From contig NZ_QUFI01000001.1 in the NCBI RefSeq assembly GCF_003478505.1, positions 238,147 to 302,146 of the forward strand: DNA of 64,000 nt, given 5' to 3'. The DNA is from Clostridium sp. AF27-2AA (GTDB lineage Bacteria; Bacillota; Clostridia; Lachnospirales; Lachnospiraceae). The translations under genes and the position numbers were made by a program. Below, piece by piece: positions 1 to 7,267 of the stretch; the first letter of the stretch is position 1, and every line of letters starts with the position of its first letter. Below the pieces are notes generated by a model. The model worked only from the letters and a program-made list of their open reading frames with translations, searched no databases and was not told the origin of the DNA.

Positions 1-4
1 TAAT

Positions 5-508
5 GTGAATGAATTAACTAGAACCACCATCACATCGATGGAAGCCGCAGAGTGGTGCGGAAAAGAACATGCGAAGTTGTTGCGTGATATTCGTAAATAT
101 ACGGAGCAGTTAGGAGAAGCCAAAATTGGCTTTACCGATTTCTTTAAGGAATCTACATACGTTACCGATCAGAACAAAACGCTTCCGTGTTTTCTTGTTA
201 CGAAGAAGGGGTGCGAATTTATCGCCCACAAGATGACTGGTCAGAAGGGGGTAGAGTTTACAGCTCGCTATATCAACCGTTTTCACGAAATGGAGGATGA
301 ACCGCAGCGTTTGCTCACGGAACATCCGGGAGAGGTTGCAAAGCTGATCCAGGCGCTGGCAAGTAGGATGGATAAACAGGGCAGTGCTCCATATAAATCA
401 GCTGAGATGGCAAAGATCATCTGCGAACAGTATGGAATCTGCCTTCCGGTAGACTTTGTGAAGGCTCCAGGGTATGAGCAACTTTCGTTGTTTGGTAATG
501 ATTTCTGA
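5..508 (+). CDS. Rha family phage regulatory protein
   Basis: Predicted phage regulator of the Rha family, which is known for interfering with phage growth in hosts lacking a histone-like partner. The N-terminal about 100 residues carry the family pattern: an AAEWCGKEHAKLLRDIRKY segment, then a stretch ending in FLVTKKGCEFIAHKMTGQKG and a RYINRFHEME helix. The C-terminal about 60 residues are a linker and a short unassigned region. The chosen start is a GTG at position 5, but the frame stays open to the window edge, so the gene may be 5'-partial. It heads a rightward group of phage early genes. Family call is confident; exact role is not. Confidence 0.75.
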   Translation: MNELTRTTITSMEAAEWCGKEHAKLLRDIRKYTEQLGEAKIGFTDFFKESTYVTDQNKTLPCFLVTKKGCEFIAHKMTGQKGVEFTARYINRFHEMEDEPQRLLTEHPGEVAKLIQALASRMDKQGSAPYKSAEMAKIICEQYGICLPVDFVKAPGYEQLSLFGNDF

Positions 509-544
509 AAAGCTGATGAACAATCAGAGAATGGAGAAAGCAGT

Positions 545-910
545 ATGAACAAGATAACGATTAACGGAAAGACCATTCCTTGCACTGGAAACAGGGTACA
601 CATTAACAATGGTAAGGTTTTTGTTGATGGGCAGGTTATTCAGGAATGTGTTGGAGATATCAATATCATTATTGATGGTGATGTTAATGGAGTGGAATGC
701 AACGGAAACGTAGAGGTACATGGCAATGCCTGGGATATTAAATGCGGTGGAAGTTGCAGTGTAAAAGGCAATGTCACTGGCTATATTGATGCCCGTGGTT
801 CAGTTACCTGTGGTGATGTCACTGGTGATATTGATGCTACTGGTTCGGTTGCGTGCGGTGATGTTGGCGGAAATATTAATGTTGGCGGCAGTGTGATGTG
901 CAAAGAATAA
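545..910 (+). CDS. small beta-helix-like repeat protein
   Basis: A 121-residue protein of unknown function with a clear internal repeat. From about residue 35 onward it is built of short repeats of the type (D/E)GxVxGVxCxGNVxV, rich in Gly, Val, Asp and Cys, and it ends in three near-identical copies of GSVxCGDVxGxIDxx. This periodicity is expected of a small right-handed beta-helix or bactofilin-like polymer-forming fold; that fold is an inference. There is no signal peptide or membrane segment. ATG start preceded by a GGAGAAAG ribosome site. It lies 36 bases after the Rha-like gene and probably shares its transcript. Confidence 0.6.
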   Translation: MNKITINGKTIPCTGNRVHINNGKVFVDGQVIQECVGDINIIIDGDVNGVECNGNVEVHGNAWDIKCGGSCSVKGNVTGYIDARGSVTCGDVTGDIDATGSVACGDVGGNINVGGSVMCKE

Positions 911-926
911 AGATGGAGAAAATTTT

Positions 927-1196
927 ATGATTAGAGAACTTATTGAGCAGTGCATTGAAAAGTATTATCGGGAAGATGGTGAGTATTATTCCGAGTCCCG
1001 CGAAGACGAGGATGGGAACTACTGTTCAATGGAAGATGAACTTACGAAGATGCTGACTGATAAGCAAGTGAAATTTGGAATAGACAAGGAAGATGGCTTT
1101 GATTCTCCTGGATATGAGAATGGCTTCCTTGCTGTAGCATTTATCGAAGAAAATGGGGAACTTGACTTGGTAACGGTTTTACTTGAATCAATGTGA
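927..1196 (+). CDS. hypothetical acidic phage protein
   Basis: An 89-residue, strongly acidic protein that I do not recognise. The sequence alternates charged stretches (SESREDEDG near residue 23) with a C-terminal half that looks like a small alpha/beta fold ending in GELDLVTVLLESM. No membrane segment, signal peptide or metal site is visible. It starts 16 bases after the preceding gene with a GGAGAA site upstream, so it is probably co-transcribed with the early operon. The acidic composition is compatible with a DNA mimic, but nothing else supports that. Confidence 0.55.
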   Translation: MIRELIEQCIEKYYREDGEYYSESREDEDGNYCSMEDELTKMLTDKQVKFGIDKEDGFDSPGYENGFLAVAFIEENGELDLVTVLLESM

Positions 1197-1236
1197 GGAA
1201 ACTATGAAATCAATGATTAGAAGAAAGGAATAACGA

Positions 1237-1491
1237 ATGCCCGGTAAACCGGGTTGGTGCGCAGTGAACGGCGGTGGCGTACCGAAAAATTCAACACCGT
1301 GGCCGAAAAGAGCTGTGCCGGAAACGACATGGCTGCAATCTGAGGGCAAACGAATGGTGATCCACGATACAGCATTTGTAGCGTGGTGTTATGACGAAAA
1401 AGAAGGTGTGCTGGATCAGCGCAGGAGTAAGCAGCTTTATGGCAGGATACTTAGCAGGAAATGTCGATGCGTGGATTTACATAGACATTAA
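1237..1491 (+). CDS. doubtful small ORF overlapping PP-loop gene
   Basis: An 84-codon open frame beginning at an ATG with an AAAGGA site 8 bases upstream. Its last 100 bases overlap the start of the better supported gene at 1391 in another frame. The first half (PGKPGWCAVNGGGVPKN) does not resemble a known domain, and the overlapping tail (Arg- and Cys-rich) looks like a shadow of the neighbour. It could be a real leader gene with a read-through tail, or a decayed gene. Included because the ribosome site is good and it fills an otherwise empty 190 bases. Confidence 0.3.
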   Translation: MPGKPGWCAVNGGGVPKNSTPWPKRAVPETTWLQSEGKRMVIHDTAFVAWCYDEKEGVLDQRRSKQLYGRILSRKCRCVDLHRH

Positions 1492-2140
1492 GGACCAGCA
1501 TCCAGATAGCATGAGATTTATTAAGGATTGCGAGGCGGCAATCGGACAGAAGATACAGGTTCTACGGTCGCAGGAATATAGCTGTGTTGAGGATTGTGTG
1601 AGGGCTTTTGGTGGTTTCAAAAATAATCGAAACGGGTTTGCCCCATGTACGAACTGGCTGAAAAAGCGAGTGCGAAAACAATGGGAAATGGAACATAAGG
1701 ATTGCGAACTGACTTATGTCTGGGGATTTGACCGGGAAGAACAAAACAGGGCTGACATATTGGTGGGAGAAAATCCGCAGGCAGCCCATGAATTCCCTTT
1801 GATTGAAAAAGCTCTTTCTAAAGAAGATGTGCATGGATTATTTGAACGAACATTTTCTTTTGAAAGACCGACCATGTATGATCTTGGATATCCGAATAAT
1901 AATTGCATCGGGTGCGTCAAAGGCGGCATGGGTTATTGGAACCGGATTCGCAAGGATTTCCCAGAGGTTTTTGAGAGCCGGGCAAGATTGGAGCGTCAGG
2001 TGGGCCATGCAATTTTGAAGGATAGCAAAGGGCAACCGGTGTATTTGGATGAACTGGATCCAGACCGCGGGAACATGAACACGGAGATATTTCCGGACTG
2101 CGGAATTATGTGCTATTTAAACTTAGAAAAAATTGATTGA
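1391..2140 (+). CDS. PP-loop / PAPS reductase-like protein
   Basis: A 249-residue protein of the adenine-nucleotide alpha hydrolase (PP-loop) superfamily, in the group often named phosphoadenosine phosphosulfate reductase-like in phages. The N-terminus KKVCWISAGVSSFMAGYLA holds the PP-loop in the variant form SAGVSS, in place of SGGxDS. Cys residues follow at CTNWLKKR (about residue 95), CIGCVKGG (about 175) and near the C-terminus, which could bind a metal or cluster. Relatives act in sulfate assimilation, DNA phosphorothioation and base or tRNA modification; the substrate here cannot be read from sequence. It overlaps the previous frame and is followed after 11 bases by the next gene. Confidence 0.65.
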   Translation: MTKKKVCWISAGVSSFMAGYLAGNVDAWIYIDIKDQHPDSMRFIKDCEAAIGQKIQVLRSQEYSCVEDCVRAFGGFKNNRNGFAPCTNWLKKRVRKQWEMEHKDCELTYVWGFDREEQNRADILVGENPQAAHEFPLIEKALSKEDVHGLFERTFSFERPTMYDLGYPNNNCIGCVKGGMGYWNRIRKDFPEVFESRARLERQVGHAILKDSKGQPVYLDELDPDRGNMNTEIFPDCGIMCYLNLEKID

Positions 2141-2151
2141 GGAGATTCGAT

Positions 2152-2535
2152 ATGACAAAGAAAGAACTGGCTGAGAAGCTGAATGGAAGACAGTATGGAG
2201 ATAGTTTTGAGGATGTGTTGGAAGATGCAAAGCAGAGCGGCCTTGTTATGGTGACAGGTGCTTCAGATGATCTGATGGAGTTTGCAGGAGCATTCCGAGA
2301 TGAGGGTGGATGTTTTGATGGTGGCCGAGTATATTTTGATTGTGATGGCGTAGATCAGGAGGGCGAGGAACGTGCCAACTGGATTGATGCCAAGTGGTGT
2401 GACGGAACGAACCGTAATGGAATTCAGGCAACCTGGACTTATGAGACGGACATTCCGTGCGAGCGGTTTGATATTTATGAGCAACAGGATATCTATTGTG
2501 AGGGTCTGGTGTTTTCTATTGATGATTTGAGGTAA
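2152..2535 (+). CDS. conserved phage hypothetical protein
   Basis: A 127-residue acidic protein resembling uncharacterised proteins of Firmicutes phages that begin MTKKELAEKLNGRQYG and end in a segment with W, C and FDIYEQQDIYCEGLVF. The start at 2152 is chosen because GGAGATTCG lies directly upstream; a start 15 bases earlier has no site. There are no transmembrane segments. It lies between the PP-loop gene and a membrane protein, with 4 bases to the next start, so it is part of the same operon. Function unknown. Confidence 0.6.
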   Translation: MTKKELAEKLNGRQYGDSFEDVLEDAKQSGLVMVTGASDDLMEFAGAFRDEGGCFDGGRVYFDCDGVDQEGEERANWIDAKWCDGTNRNGIQATWTYETDIPCERFDIYEQQDIYCEGLVFSIDDLR

Positions 2536-2539
2536 TGTT

Positions 2540-3079
2540 ATGACGAGCGCAAATGTACTGATCTTAATTCATATTGCAGCTATGGCCGTTTTAACGCTTT
2601 ATGAGATTCTAATTCTATTTGAGCCAGTTGATGAAATGTACTCCAATAAGGATACATCAGCGCAGGACAAGAGAAGAATTGCTCTACTAATTATCTGGTT
2701 GGGCTTAATGATTTTGTTTTTCTATGGCGAGTACCGAAAAGATAGAGCCGAATGGACCATATCAGATAAGCCATACGCAGTGGAGCATATTGTTGCATTA
2801 GGTGACAGCAATATGATAAATGGAACTGTTTACATGCGGCGAGGATACATTGATGAAGATCTCTGGTATCAGTATATGGTAAAAGTTGATGGCGGAGGAT
2901 TTGTGGCAAATAAGGTGAGGTCTGATAGTGCCGTATTATATTATTCTGATGGAGATTATAGGGTGGAGTGGTATGAAAAGCATCGTGGTTGGCTGTGGTT
3001 TACCAGTGATGCCAACTACTATAAAATTTACATTCCAGAGGGGACAATCGTAGATGATTTTACGGTTGATTTGAAGTAA
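2540..3079 (+). CDS. hypothetical membrane protein
   Basis: A 179-residue protein with two predicted membrane helices, at about residues 4-27 and 46-62, separated by a short polar loop. A soluble domain of about 110 residues follows and contains several Tyr/Trp-rich beta strands (YSDGDYRVEWYEKH). The layout suggests a hairpin anchor holding an extracytoplasmic or cytoplasmic beta domain; the side cannot be decided. I do not recognise the family. It is the last gene before a hairpin at 3099 and the recombinase gene. Confidence 0.5.
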   Translation: MTSANVLILIHIAAMAVLTLYEILILFEPVDEMYSNKDTSAQDKRRIALLIIWLGLMILFFYGEYRKDRAEWTISDKPYAVEHIVALGDSNMINGTVYMRRGYIDEDLWYQYMVKVDGGGFVANKVRSDSAVLYYSDGDYRVEWYEKHRGWLWFTSDANYYKIYIPEGTIVDDFTVDLK

Positions 3080-3098
3080 CTGAATAACAAAAATTTTG

Positions 3099-3125
3099 TG
3101 CCGGGGTAACACCCGGCATATAAAA
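3099..3125 (+). terminator. terminator-like hairpin before recombinase
   Basis: Inverted repeat TGCCGGG / CCCGGCA (3099-3105 and 3112-3118) followed by TATAAAAAACC. The uridine run is poor on this strand, so it may act as a weak terminator or processing site between the early operon and the recombinase gene. Confidence 0.4.
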
Positions 3126-3177
3126 AACCTTTCAACCGAACGTAAGTTCTTGATAAGGAGCGAAGGGAGAAGATAAC

Positions 3178-4218
3178 ATGGGTGGACAGGATACAAAAGT
3201 TAAGGTTAGAGATAGAATTTTGATTGCAATGAAAGAGCATTTGCCGATGGATGTGCTGGCAATTCTGGAAACTGTTCTGGCAAAGGAGTTTGCCGCCGTT
3301 AGTATGGAAGAAGTGAATTTGCTGCCAGTGGATGTCAGAAACAGCGTGGAAGAGCAGAACCGTCAGATTGTGGAGTTGTTCAAGTACAAGAAACGGAACC
3401 TCAAACCAGCTACGATCGACAATTACCTTCGGGCGGTCGGTCAAATCGCAACCATGACCGGGAAAGCACTGACGAGAATTGATGATATGGACATCTACAA
3501 TTATCTGCAGTGGTATGAGAACCGAAACATGAGCATTACCGGCAAGCGCAATCAGAATAGCACCATCAATAACGAGAGACTTTACTTGTCCGCATTCTTC
3601 TCCTGGATGCGCAAGAATCGGTTGCGGACGGACAACCCGGTGGAAGTTACTGAGCGCCGCAAGGTTGTTCGGAAGCCGATTGACTATTTTAAGCGGGATG
3701 ATATGGCAAAGCTGCGGGATGCCTGTCAGACAACGAGAGACCGCGCCCTGGTGGAAGTGCTGCGCAGTACCGGAGCGCGTGTGAATGAGATCACGGCCAT
3801 TACCACAGATATGATTGACTGGCAGACCGGAGATATCGTGATTCAGAGTGAAAAGAGTGATAAGTACCGGACTATCTGGTTAGATGACGATGCGCGGCAT
3901 TATTTGAGAAAATATCTGGATTCCAGAGCAGACAACGTACCGTATCTGTTCGTTCATAGCCGCGGGGCGCATGGGCAGCTGAAAGCAGGCGGAATTCGGA
4001 CTATTCTGAAAGACTTGAAAAAGCGTTCTGAAATTAAAGGCAGGGCATATCCGCATAAGTTCCGCAAAACCCTTGGAATGGAGTTGAAGAACCGCGGCGC
4101 TGATATTGGCCTTATTCAGGAAATCATGGGGCACGCTTCGCCGGCGGTAACATCCATGTACTATGCAGAATCTACCCCTGAGTCACTTCGCATTGCGCGT
4201 CAGCGGTGCATGGCATAG
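3178..4218 (+). CDS. tyrosine recombinase (integrase or fibre-cassette invertase)
   Basis: A 346-residue tyrosine recombinase. An N-terminal SAM-like core-binding domain spans about residues 60-160, and the catalytic domain runs to the end. Catalytic residues are visible in order: Arg in STGARVNE (about 201), Lys in the SEKSDKYRT beta-hairpin (about 228), HxxR as PHKFRKT (about 292), His in MGHASP (about 319) and Tyr in SMYY (about 328). The roughly 60-residue extra N-terminus is longer than in XerC/D. It is the only recombinase in the window. It lies inside the phage rather than at the host junction near 49 kb, so it may be a phage integrase, the integrase of the 4.2-9 kb insert, or the enzyme that shuffles the tail-fibre cassettes. 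Start ATG with AAGGGAGAAG upstream. Confidence 0.85.
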   Translation: MGGQDTKVKVRDRILIAMKEHLPMDVLAILETVLAKEFAAVSMEEVNLLPVDVRNSVEEQNRQIVELFKYKKRNLKPATIDNYLRAVGQIATMTGKALTRIDDMDIYNYLQWYENRNMSITGKRNQNSTINNERLYLSAFFSWMRKNRLRTDNPVEVTERRKVVRKPIDYFKRDDMAKLRDACQTTRDRALVEVLRSTGARVNEITAITTDMIDWQTGDIVIQSEKSDKYRTIWLDDDARHYLRKYLDSRADNVPYLFVHSRGAHGQLKAGGIRTILKDLKKRSEIKGRAYPHKFRKTLGMELKNRGADIGLIQEIMGHASPAVTSMYYAESTPESLRIARQRCMA

Positions 4219-5290
4219 TTTTGGAAAAAAATTTTCTGCCAGGAAACGTGATAGAAAATGAACCCCCCCGGGTAGCGCTTTTTACAGATGAAAAGTCCAG
4301 ATTAAAAAACTGAAAATTTTTGAAATCTACCGTTTGGGGAAAATTCGAAATGAAAGCCGGAAATCGGGCGCGGATATTGCGCGGATACTGCGGAGATTTT
4401 ACCTGGTTGGGTTGCCGGATGGCATACGAATAGCCGAAACGGTGCCGCCTGTGTGGATCCGGGCGCAGTGCGGGCGTATATCGTGCGCAACAGTTTCTAT
4501 TTTGGAAACAGTTAGGCCCGTGACCCTCTGGGCACAGTATGAGCGCAGCAAAAATATATAGGCCGGAGCGGATCAGCAGCAGAAAAGCAGATAGAGCCGC
4601 CGGAATGGTACCGGGTGTCGCTGTAGTGTTCCCTGTTTGCCCTGCATCCATTTGGGCGCACTGATAGCGCAGATTTTGCGCGTTGGTATTGTTTTGCCTC
4701 ATCATAGCACAACAACGCACAAGACGCAAGCCGTAAATATGCCTGTGACGCTCTGACGTGCCCGCTATGCCTGTTTTCGTGTTGCGGTGCGGAATCGCTC
4801 ACCATAAACGGATTAAGCCGCCAAATAGCTGTTATATTGAATTGTAAATGTTCTGTGATACTTTGCGTGTGTCGTGCGCTTCCGGGTGCCGTTTGTTGTA
4901 ATCTGGGGCGCACCGGCTCCAGGCGGCGCAGCTGTGACGGCCTGCGCTCTTGCCGTGCTTGCTATGGGTAGCAGCAGGAAACCGAACTTTTCCGCGTGTC
5001 TTGCGTGGGATCCTTTCCCGGATCACGTCACCCGCTGTTATTTACCGCTCGCGGTTCTCGGGGCGGCTATGGGCCGCCGATGTGCTTATATCTCTTGTGT
5101 GGCTGTCTGGATCATTCCGGGACGGTCTCCCGGCCTTATGCGCTACCGTATGAGCGTATGCACCGCGCACGACAAGCCGCCACGCCTGCCGGAATGCACA
5201 CGGAAACCCCGTTGACGGAATCGAACCGCCGAAAATGTGCCACCGGGCACGGGAAAAAGGCAGCATGGAGCCGCCTATATTATACCCATC
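4219..5290 (+). other. GC-rich region without convincing gene
   Basis: About 1.07 kb directly after the recombinase holds no reading frame that resembles a protein on either strand. It opens with a C7-GGG tract at 4262-4273 followed by AGCGCTTTTTACAG. That resembles the C-rich tracts beside packaging start sites (cos) in some Firmicutes phages, a weak similarity. Composition is clearly richer in GC than the flanking phage genes. A T-arm-like motif, GGCGGTTCGATTCCGTC, lies on the minus strand near 5211-5227 without a matching acceptor. It may be decayed or regulatory sequence of an inserted element. Confidence 0.5.
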
Positions 5291-5587
5291 TTACGCGATG
5301 CCGAGACCGCGCAAGAAATCAGAGTTTACGTTCTGCCAGTCTGCCGGGATTAACTCGGAATATCCGCAGACGTTGCGCAGGTGGTACAGATGCCGCCGCA
5401 GATTGGACAGGGTACACCAAACGGAAGCGCTGCAGCCGGAGCCTTTAACCGGGATACTGTAAACAGTGCCGCAGTAGCTCCATAAATCCCAATTTCCAGA
5501 ATGTGCGACAAACTCGCCCTTTTCTGTGATATCGCGGGCCTGATCTACCCAGATGCCGCCCATTTTGTCAAATTCATAGTTTTTCAT
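5291..5587 (-). CDS. hypothetical protein of inserted element
   Basis: A 98-residue leftward protein with no recognised domain. It is rich in Trp, Tyr, Cys and Gly in its first half (DLWSYCGTVYSIPVKGSG near residue 33), and its second half is a likely helical segment. No signal peptide. Its start codon lies 1 base after the stop of the 27-residue membrane peptide upstream, so the two are translationally linked. It is the last gene of a leftward group running from 6342 to 5291. Confidence 0.5.
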   Translation of the reverse strand: MKNYEFDKMGGIWVDQARDITEKGEFVAHSGNWDLWSYCGTVYSIPVKGSGCSASVWCTLSNLRRHLYHLRNVCGYSELIPADWQNVNSDFLRGLGIA

Positions 5588-5588
5588 C

Positions 5589-5672
5589 TTATTTTTCCCC
5601 TTTCATAATCTCAACAGCTACGCGGCACATATAGCCGCCAGCAAAAACGCAAACAATAATAAAAGCTGTCAT
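5589..5672 (-). CDS. 27-residue membrane peptide
   Basis: A very short leftward gene, MTAFIIVCVFAGGYMCRVA followed by a charged tail. A GAGGGAA ribosome site precedes its ATG. Almost the whole peptide is one hydrophobic helix. It is coupled to the following 98-residue gene by a 1-base gap. The good ribosome site and tight spacing argue that it is real; function is unknown. Confidence 0.5.
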   Translation of the reverse strand: MTAFIIVCVFAGGYMCRVAVEIMKGEK

Positions 5673-5744
5673 TTGATTCCCTCTTTTCTTTTCCGGAAAA
5701 CACCGCCGCCCGGTAACGGGCCGGGCTTGCATCCTCTGCGGCGG

Positions 5745-6005
5745 TTATGCCTGTAAAAGGCTTTTCAATTCGTTCCTTTTAGTATGTATGAGCTTTCTCG
5801 CAGCCTTTTCATCAATTTCCCCGCTGGTTATCTGCACGATGTATTTCGCCAGATCATCATAGGCGGCGAATTCGTTTTGATATGCACGATCGAAGATCTT
5901 TTCAAACTCCTCGTTTTCTGGCTCGCTGATATAGTCAGCCTCGGCGCGGTTGGCGAGCTCTTCGGCTCTTTCCAGTTTTTCCAGTTTTTCAAGTAAAATC
6001 TTCAT
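5745..6005 (-). CDS. hypothetical helical protein
   Basis: An 86-residue leftward protein, highly charged and probably all-helical, beginning MKILLEKLEKLERAEELAN. It has a coiled-coil-like heptad pattern over its first 30 residues and a Lys/Arg-rich tail. No known domain recognised. Upstream AAGGGAAGAAAG serves as ribosome site. Downstream lies a GC-rich inverted repeat (5705-5725, CCGCCCGG...CCGGGCTT) that may separate it from the two smaller genes. Confidence 0.5.
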   Translation of the reverse strand: MKILLEKLEKLERAEELANRAEADYISEPENEEFEKIFDRAYQNEFAAYDDLAKYIVQITSGEIDEKAARKLIHTKRNELKSLLQA

Positions 6006-6052
6006 ACGTTCTCTTTCTTCCCTTTCACCCTGGGAGCCGGGGAGTTAATGCC

Positions 6053-6075
6053 GTCCCGGGAGTCGAACCCGGGCA
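6053..6075 (-). other. isolated tRNA T-arm-like stem-loop
   Basis: On the minus strand CCCGGGTTCGACTCCCGGG forms a perfect T-stem and TTCGACT loop, followed by GACGGCA. This is what the 3' end of a tRNA or an attachment site derived from one looks like. No matching 5' acceptor or anticodon arm exists, because the upstream sequence is the end of a coding gene. It could be an attachment-site remnant of an inserted element or a leader hairpin for the 86-residue gene. Confidence 0.35.
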
Positions 6076-6087
6076 AATCCAAACGGC

Positions 6088-6342
6088 CTAGAAATATAAA
6101 TAAATCAGATCCATGATCTTTTTGAGCGATTCCCGGCGGTGTCTGTATTTCAAATGCTCGTCGCCGGAGGTGGTGCGCTCTGCCTGCGCTGCCTGATCTT
6201 TAAGGCGGCGGAAGTAGTCAATTTCCTCCTGAAGTTCCGGAAGCTGGAGAGATAAAATTTCGTCGATGGCTTCGGCTTCATCAGTCAGGAAGATGTTATT
6301 GAGTAAATATTTGATTTCGCTTCTTGCTTCGTTCTTTGTCAT
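6088..6342 (-). CDS. hypothetical helical protein
   Basis: An 84-residue leftward protein beginning MTKNEARSEIKYLLNNIF. It is charged and predicted helical throughout and has a coiled-coil-like centre (LQEEIDYFRRLKDQAAQAE). GAAAGGAC precedes the ATG. It is the first gene of the leftward group and is divergent from the RHH gene at 6555; the shared upstream region contains the ATAACGCAC repeats, so it may be controlled by the same repressor. No domain recognised. Confidence 0.5.
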   Translation of the reverse strand: MTKNEARSEIKYLLNNIFLTDEAEAIDEILSLQLPELQEEIDYFRRLKDQAAQAERTTSGDEHLKYRHRRESLKKIMDLIYLYF

Positions 6343-6392
6343 AGTGGTTTGTCCTTTCTTGGTGGTTGTCTGCTGTCCTTTATGATTGTATT

Positions 6393-6514
6393 ATAACGCA
6401 CATAGATATAAAAGTATAGATGGAATAATTGACAAAATAACGCACATATAAATGGACTGTAATTATGCAAAATATATAACGCACATATAAAATTGACAAT
6501 ATAACGCACATATG
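6393..6514. repeat. ATAACGCACATATA operator/iteron repeats, upstream set
   Basis: Four copies of ATAACGCACATATA or close variants lie at 6393, 6437, 6476 and 6501, at intervals of 25-44 bases. Two more follow the RHH gene at 6749 and 6775. Two copies sit inside promoter spacers, which points to repressor operators. Iterons for plasmid replication are the alternative, given the initiator-like gene 500 bases downstream. Confidence 0.8.
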
Positions 6515-6521
6515 ATATTAT
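6493..6521 (+). promoter_or_regulatory. promoter of RHH gene, overlapped by operator
   Basis: TTGACA, 17-base spacer, TATTAT. The spacer contains a complete ATAACGCACATAT repeat, so a protein bound there would block RNA polymerase. Drives the RHH gene at 6555; autoregulation is inferred. Confidence 0.8.
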
Positions 6522-6554
6522 TTATATATAAATCAATATAGGAAGGTGTTGAAA

Positions 6555-6752
6555 ATGGGAGATTTGAGAACGAGTGAAGCACAAAGAAAAGCAGTTAGAG
6601 AATATGAAAAAAACAACTACAGACTGAATATTGTCTTTCCAAAGGGAACAAAAGAAAGAATAGAGGCCCTAAAGCTTTCTAAAACTAATTCGGCTTTTAT
6701 ACGTGATACAGTTCTTTCTAAATTGGATGAATTGGAAAAAATACTAAAATAA
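6555..6752 (+). CDS. ribbon-helix-helix (CopG/Arc-like) repressor
   Basis: A 65-residue protein with an RHH fold signature. A short beta strand (YRLNIVFPKGT, about residues 22-32) is followed by two helices (KERIEALKLSKT and NSAFIRDTVLSKLDELEKIL). RHH proteins bind direct repeats as dimers of dimers and commonly control plasmid copy number or toxin-antitoxin genes. ATAACGCAC repeats occur in its own promoter, upstream of it and in the next promoter, so it very probably represses itself, the gene at 6859 and possibly the divergent operon. ATG at 6555 has GGAAGG 8 bases upstream. Confidence 0.8.
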   Translation: MGDLRTSEAQRKAVREYEKNNYRLNIVFPKGTKERIEALKLSKTNSAFIRDTVLSKLDELEKILK

Positions 6753-6795
6753 CGCACATATAATAGTTGACAATATAACGCACTTATATTATAAT
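6749..6795 (+). promoter_or_regulatory. second operator-controlled promoter
   Basis: TTGACA at 6767-6772, 17-base spacer, perfect TATAAT at 6790-6795. The spacer carries ATAACGCACTTATA, and another ATAACGCACATATA lies at 6749-6762, overlapping the end of the RHH gene. Same design as the promoter at 6493. Confidence 0.8.
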
Positions 6796-6858
6796 AGAAA
6801 CTGTCAAGAGGTAGTAACCGAATGATAGTTACCGGGCAAGCGGAGAAAGGAGAAGCAC

Positions 6859-7014
6859 ATGAACGATATGGGAATGACTGATAAACAGTTTAATGGTTTT
6901 ATTAGATTTCTGATTGATGATCTGAAAGAAGCCAAAGAGGAAAAGGACGTTGAAAAGAAAGATGCACGGATTCAGAAAGTTCTGGAGAACCTGCAGAGCA
7001 CTTTAGAAGATTAA
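6859..7014 (+). CDS. small conserved mobile-element protein
   Basis: A 51-residue charged helical protein (MTDKQFNGFIRFLIDDLKEA from residue 6). It resembles short uncharacterised proteins found in clostridial plasmids and conjugative elements; that resemblance is from memory and not verified. AAAGGAG lies 6 bases before the ATG. It is transcribed from the operator-controlled promoter at 6767. Confidence 0.55.
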   Translation: MNDMGMTDKQFNGFIRFLIDDLKEAKEEKDVEKKDARIQKVLENLQSTLED

Positions 7015-7109
7015 AAAAGAGCCTAGCGGCTCACAGAATCCAGAGGGGGGCGGAACTTGCCGCCGCCCTCCAGCAAGAAGAGTATAACAGCATTTGAGAA
7101 GGTTGTAAA

Positions 7110-7135
7110 GGGTCGGTATTATACCGGCTCTTTTT
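7110..7135 (+). terminator. intrinsic terminator
   Basis: GGTCGGTAT / ATACCGGCTC stem followed by TTTTT. Ends the short transcript of the 51-residue gene. Confidence 0.75.
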
Positions 7136-7267
7136 GTTGTGTCCAGATCTGGGAGAATGAGCTATAATAAAATCAATAACCGCCTGGGCGTTGGGGAACG
7201 GTGGCGGTTATCGGATCATAAGCGGTATAGGCTTTTTCTGCCCATATTTTAGCCGCTAGTCCGTATA

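Noticed and set aside
4172-4729. A 185-codon open frame on the minus strand after the recombinase
   Set aside because: It overlaps the recombinase end, has no ribosome site or recognisable domain, and its composition (Pro, Arg, Asn, Cys scattered) looks like translated non-coding GC-rich DNA.
5195-5300. Possible tRNA on the minus strand with GGCGGTTCGATTCCGTC
   Set aside because: The T-arm is good, but no sequence 50-80 bases upstream pairs with the expected acceptor CCCCGTT and no anticodon arm forms.
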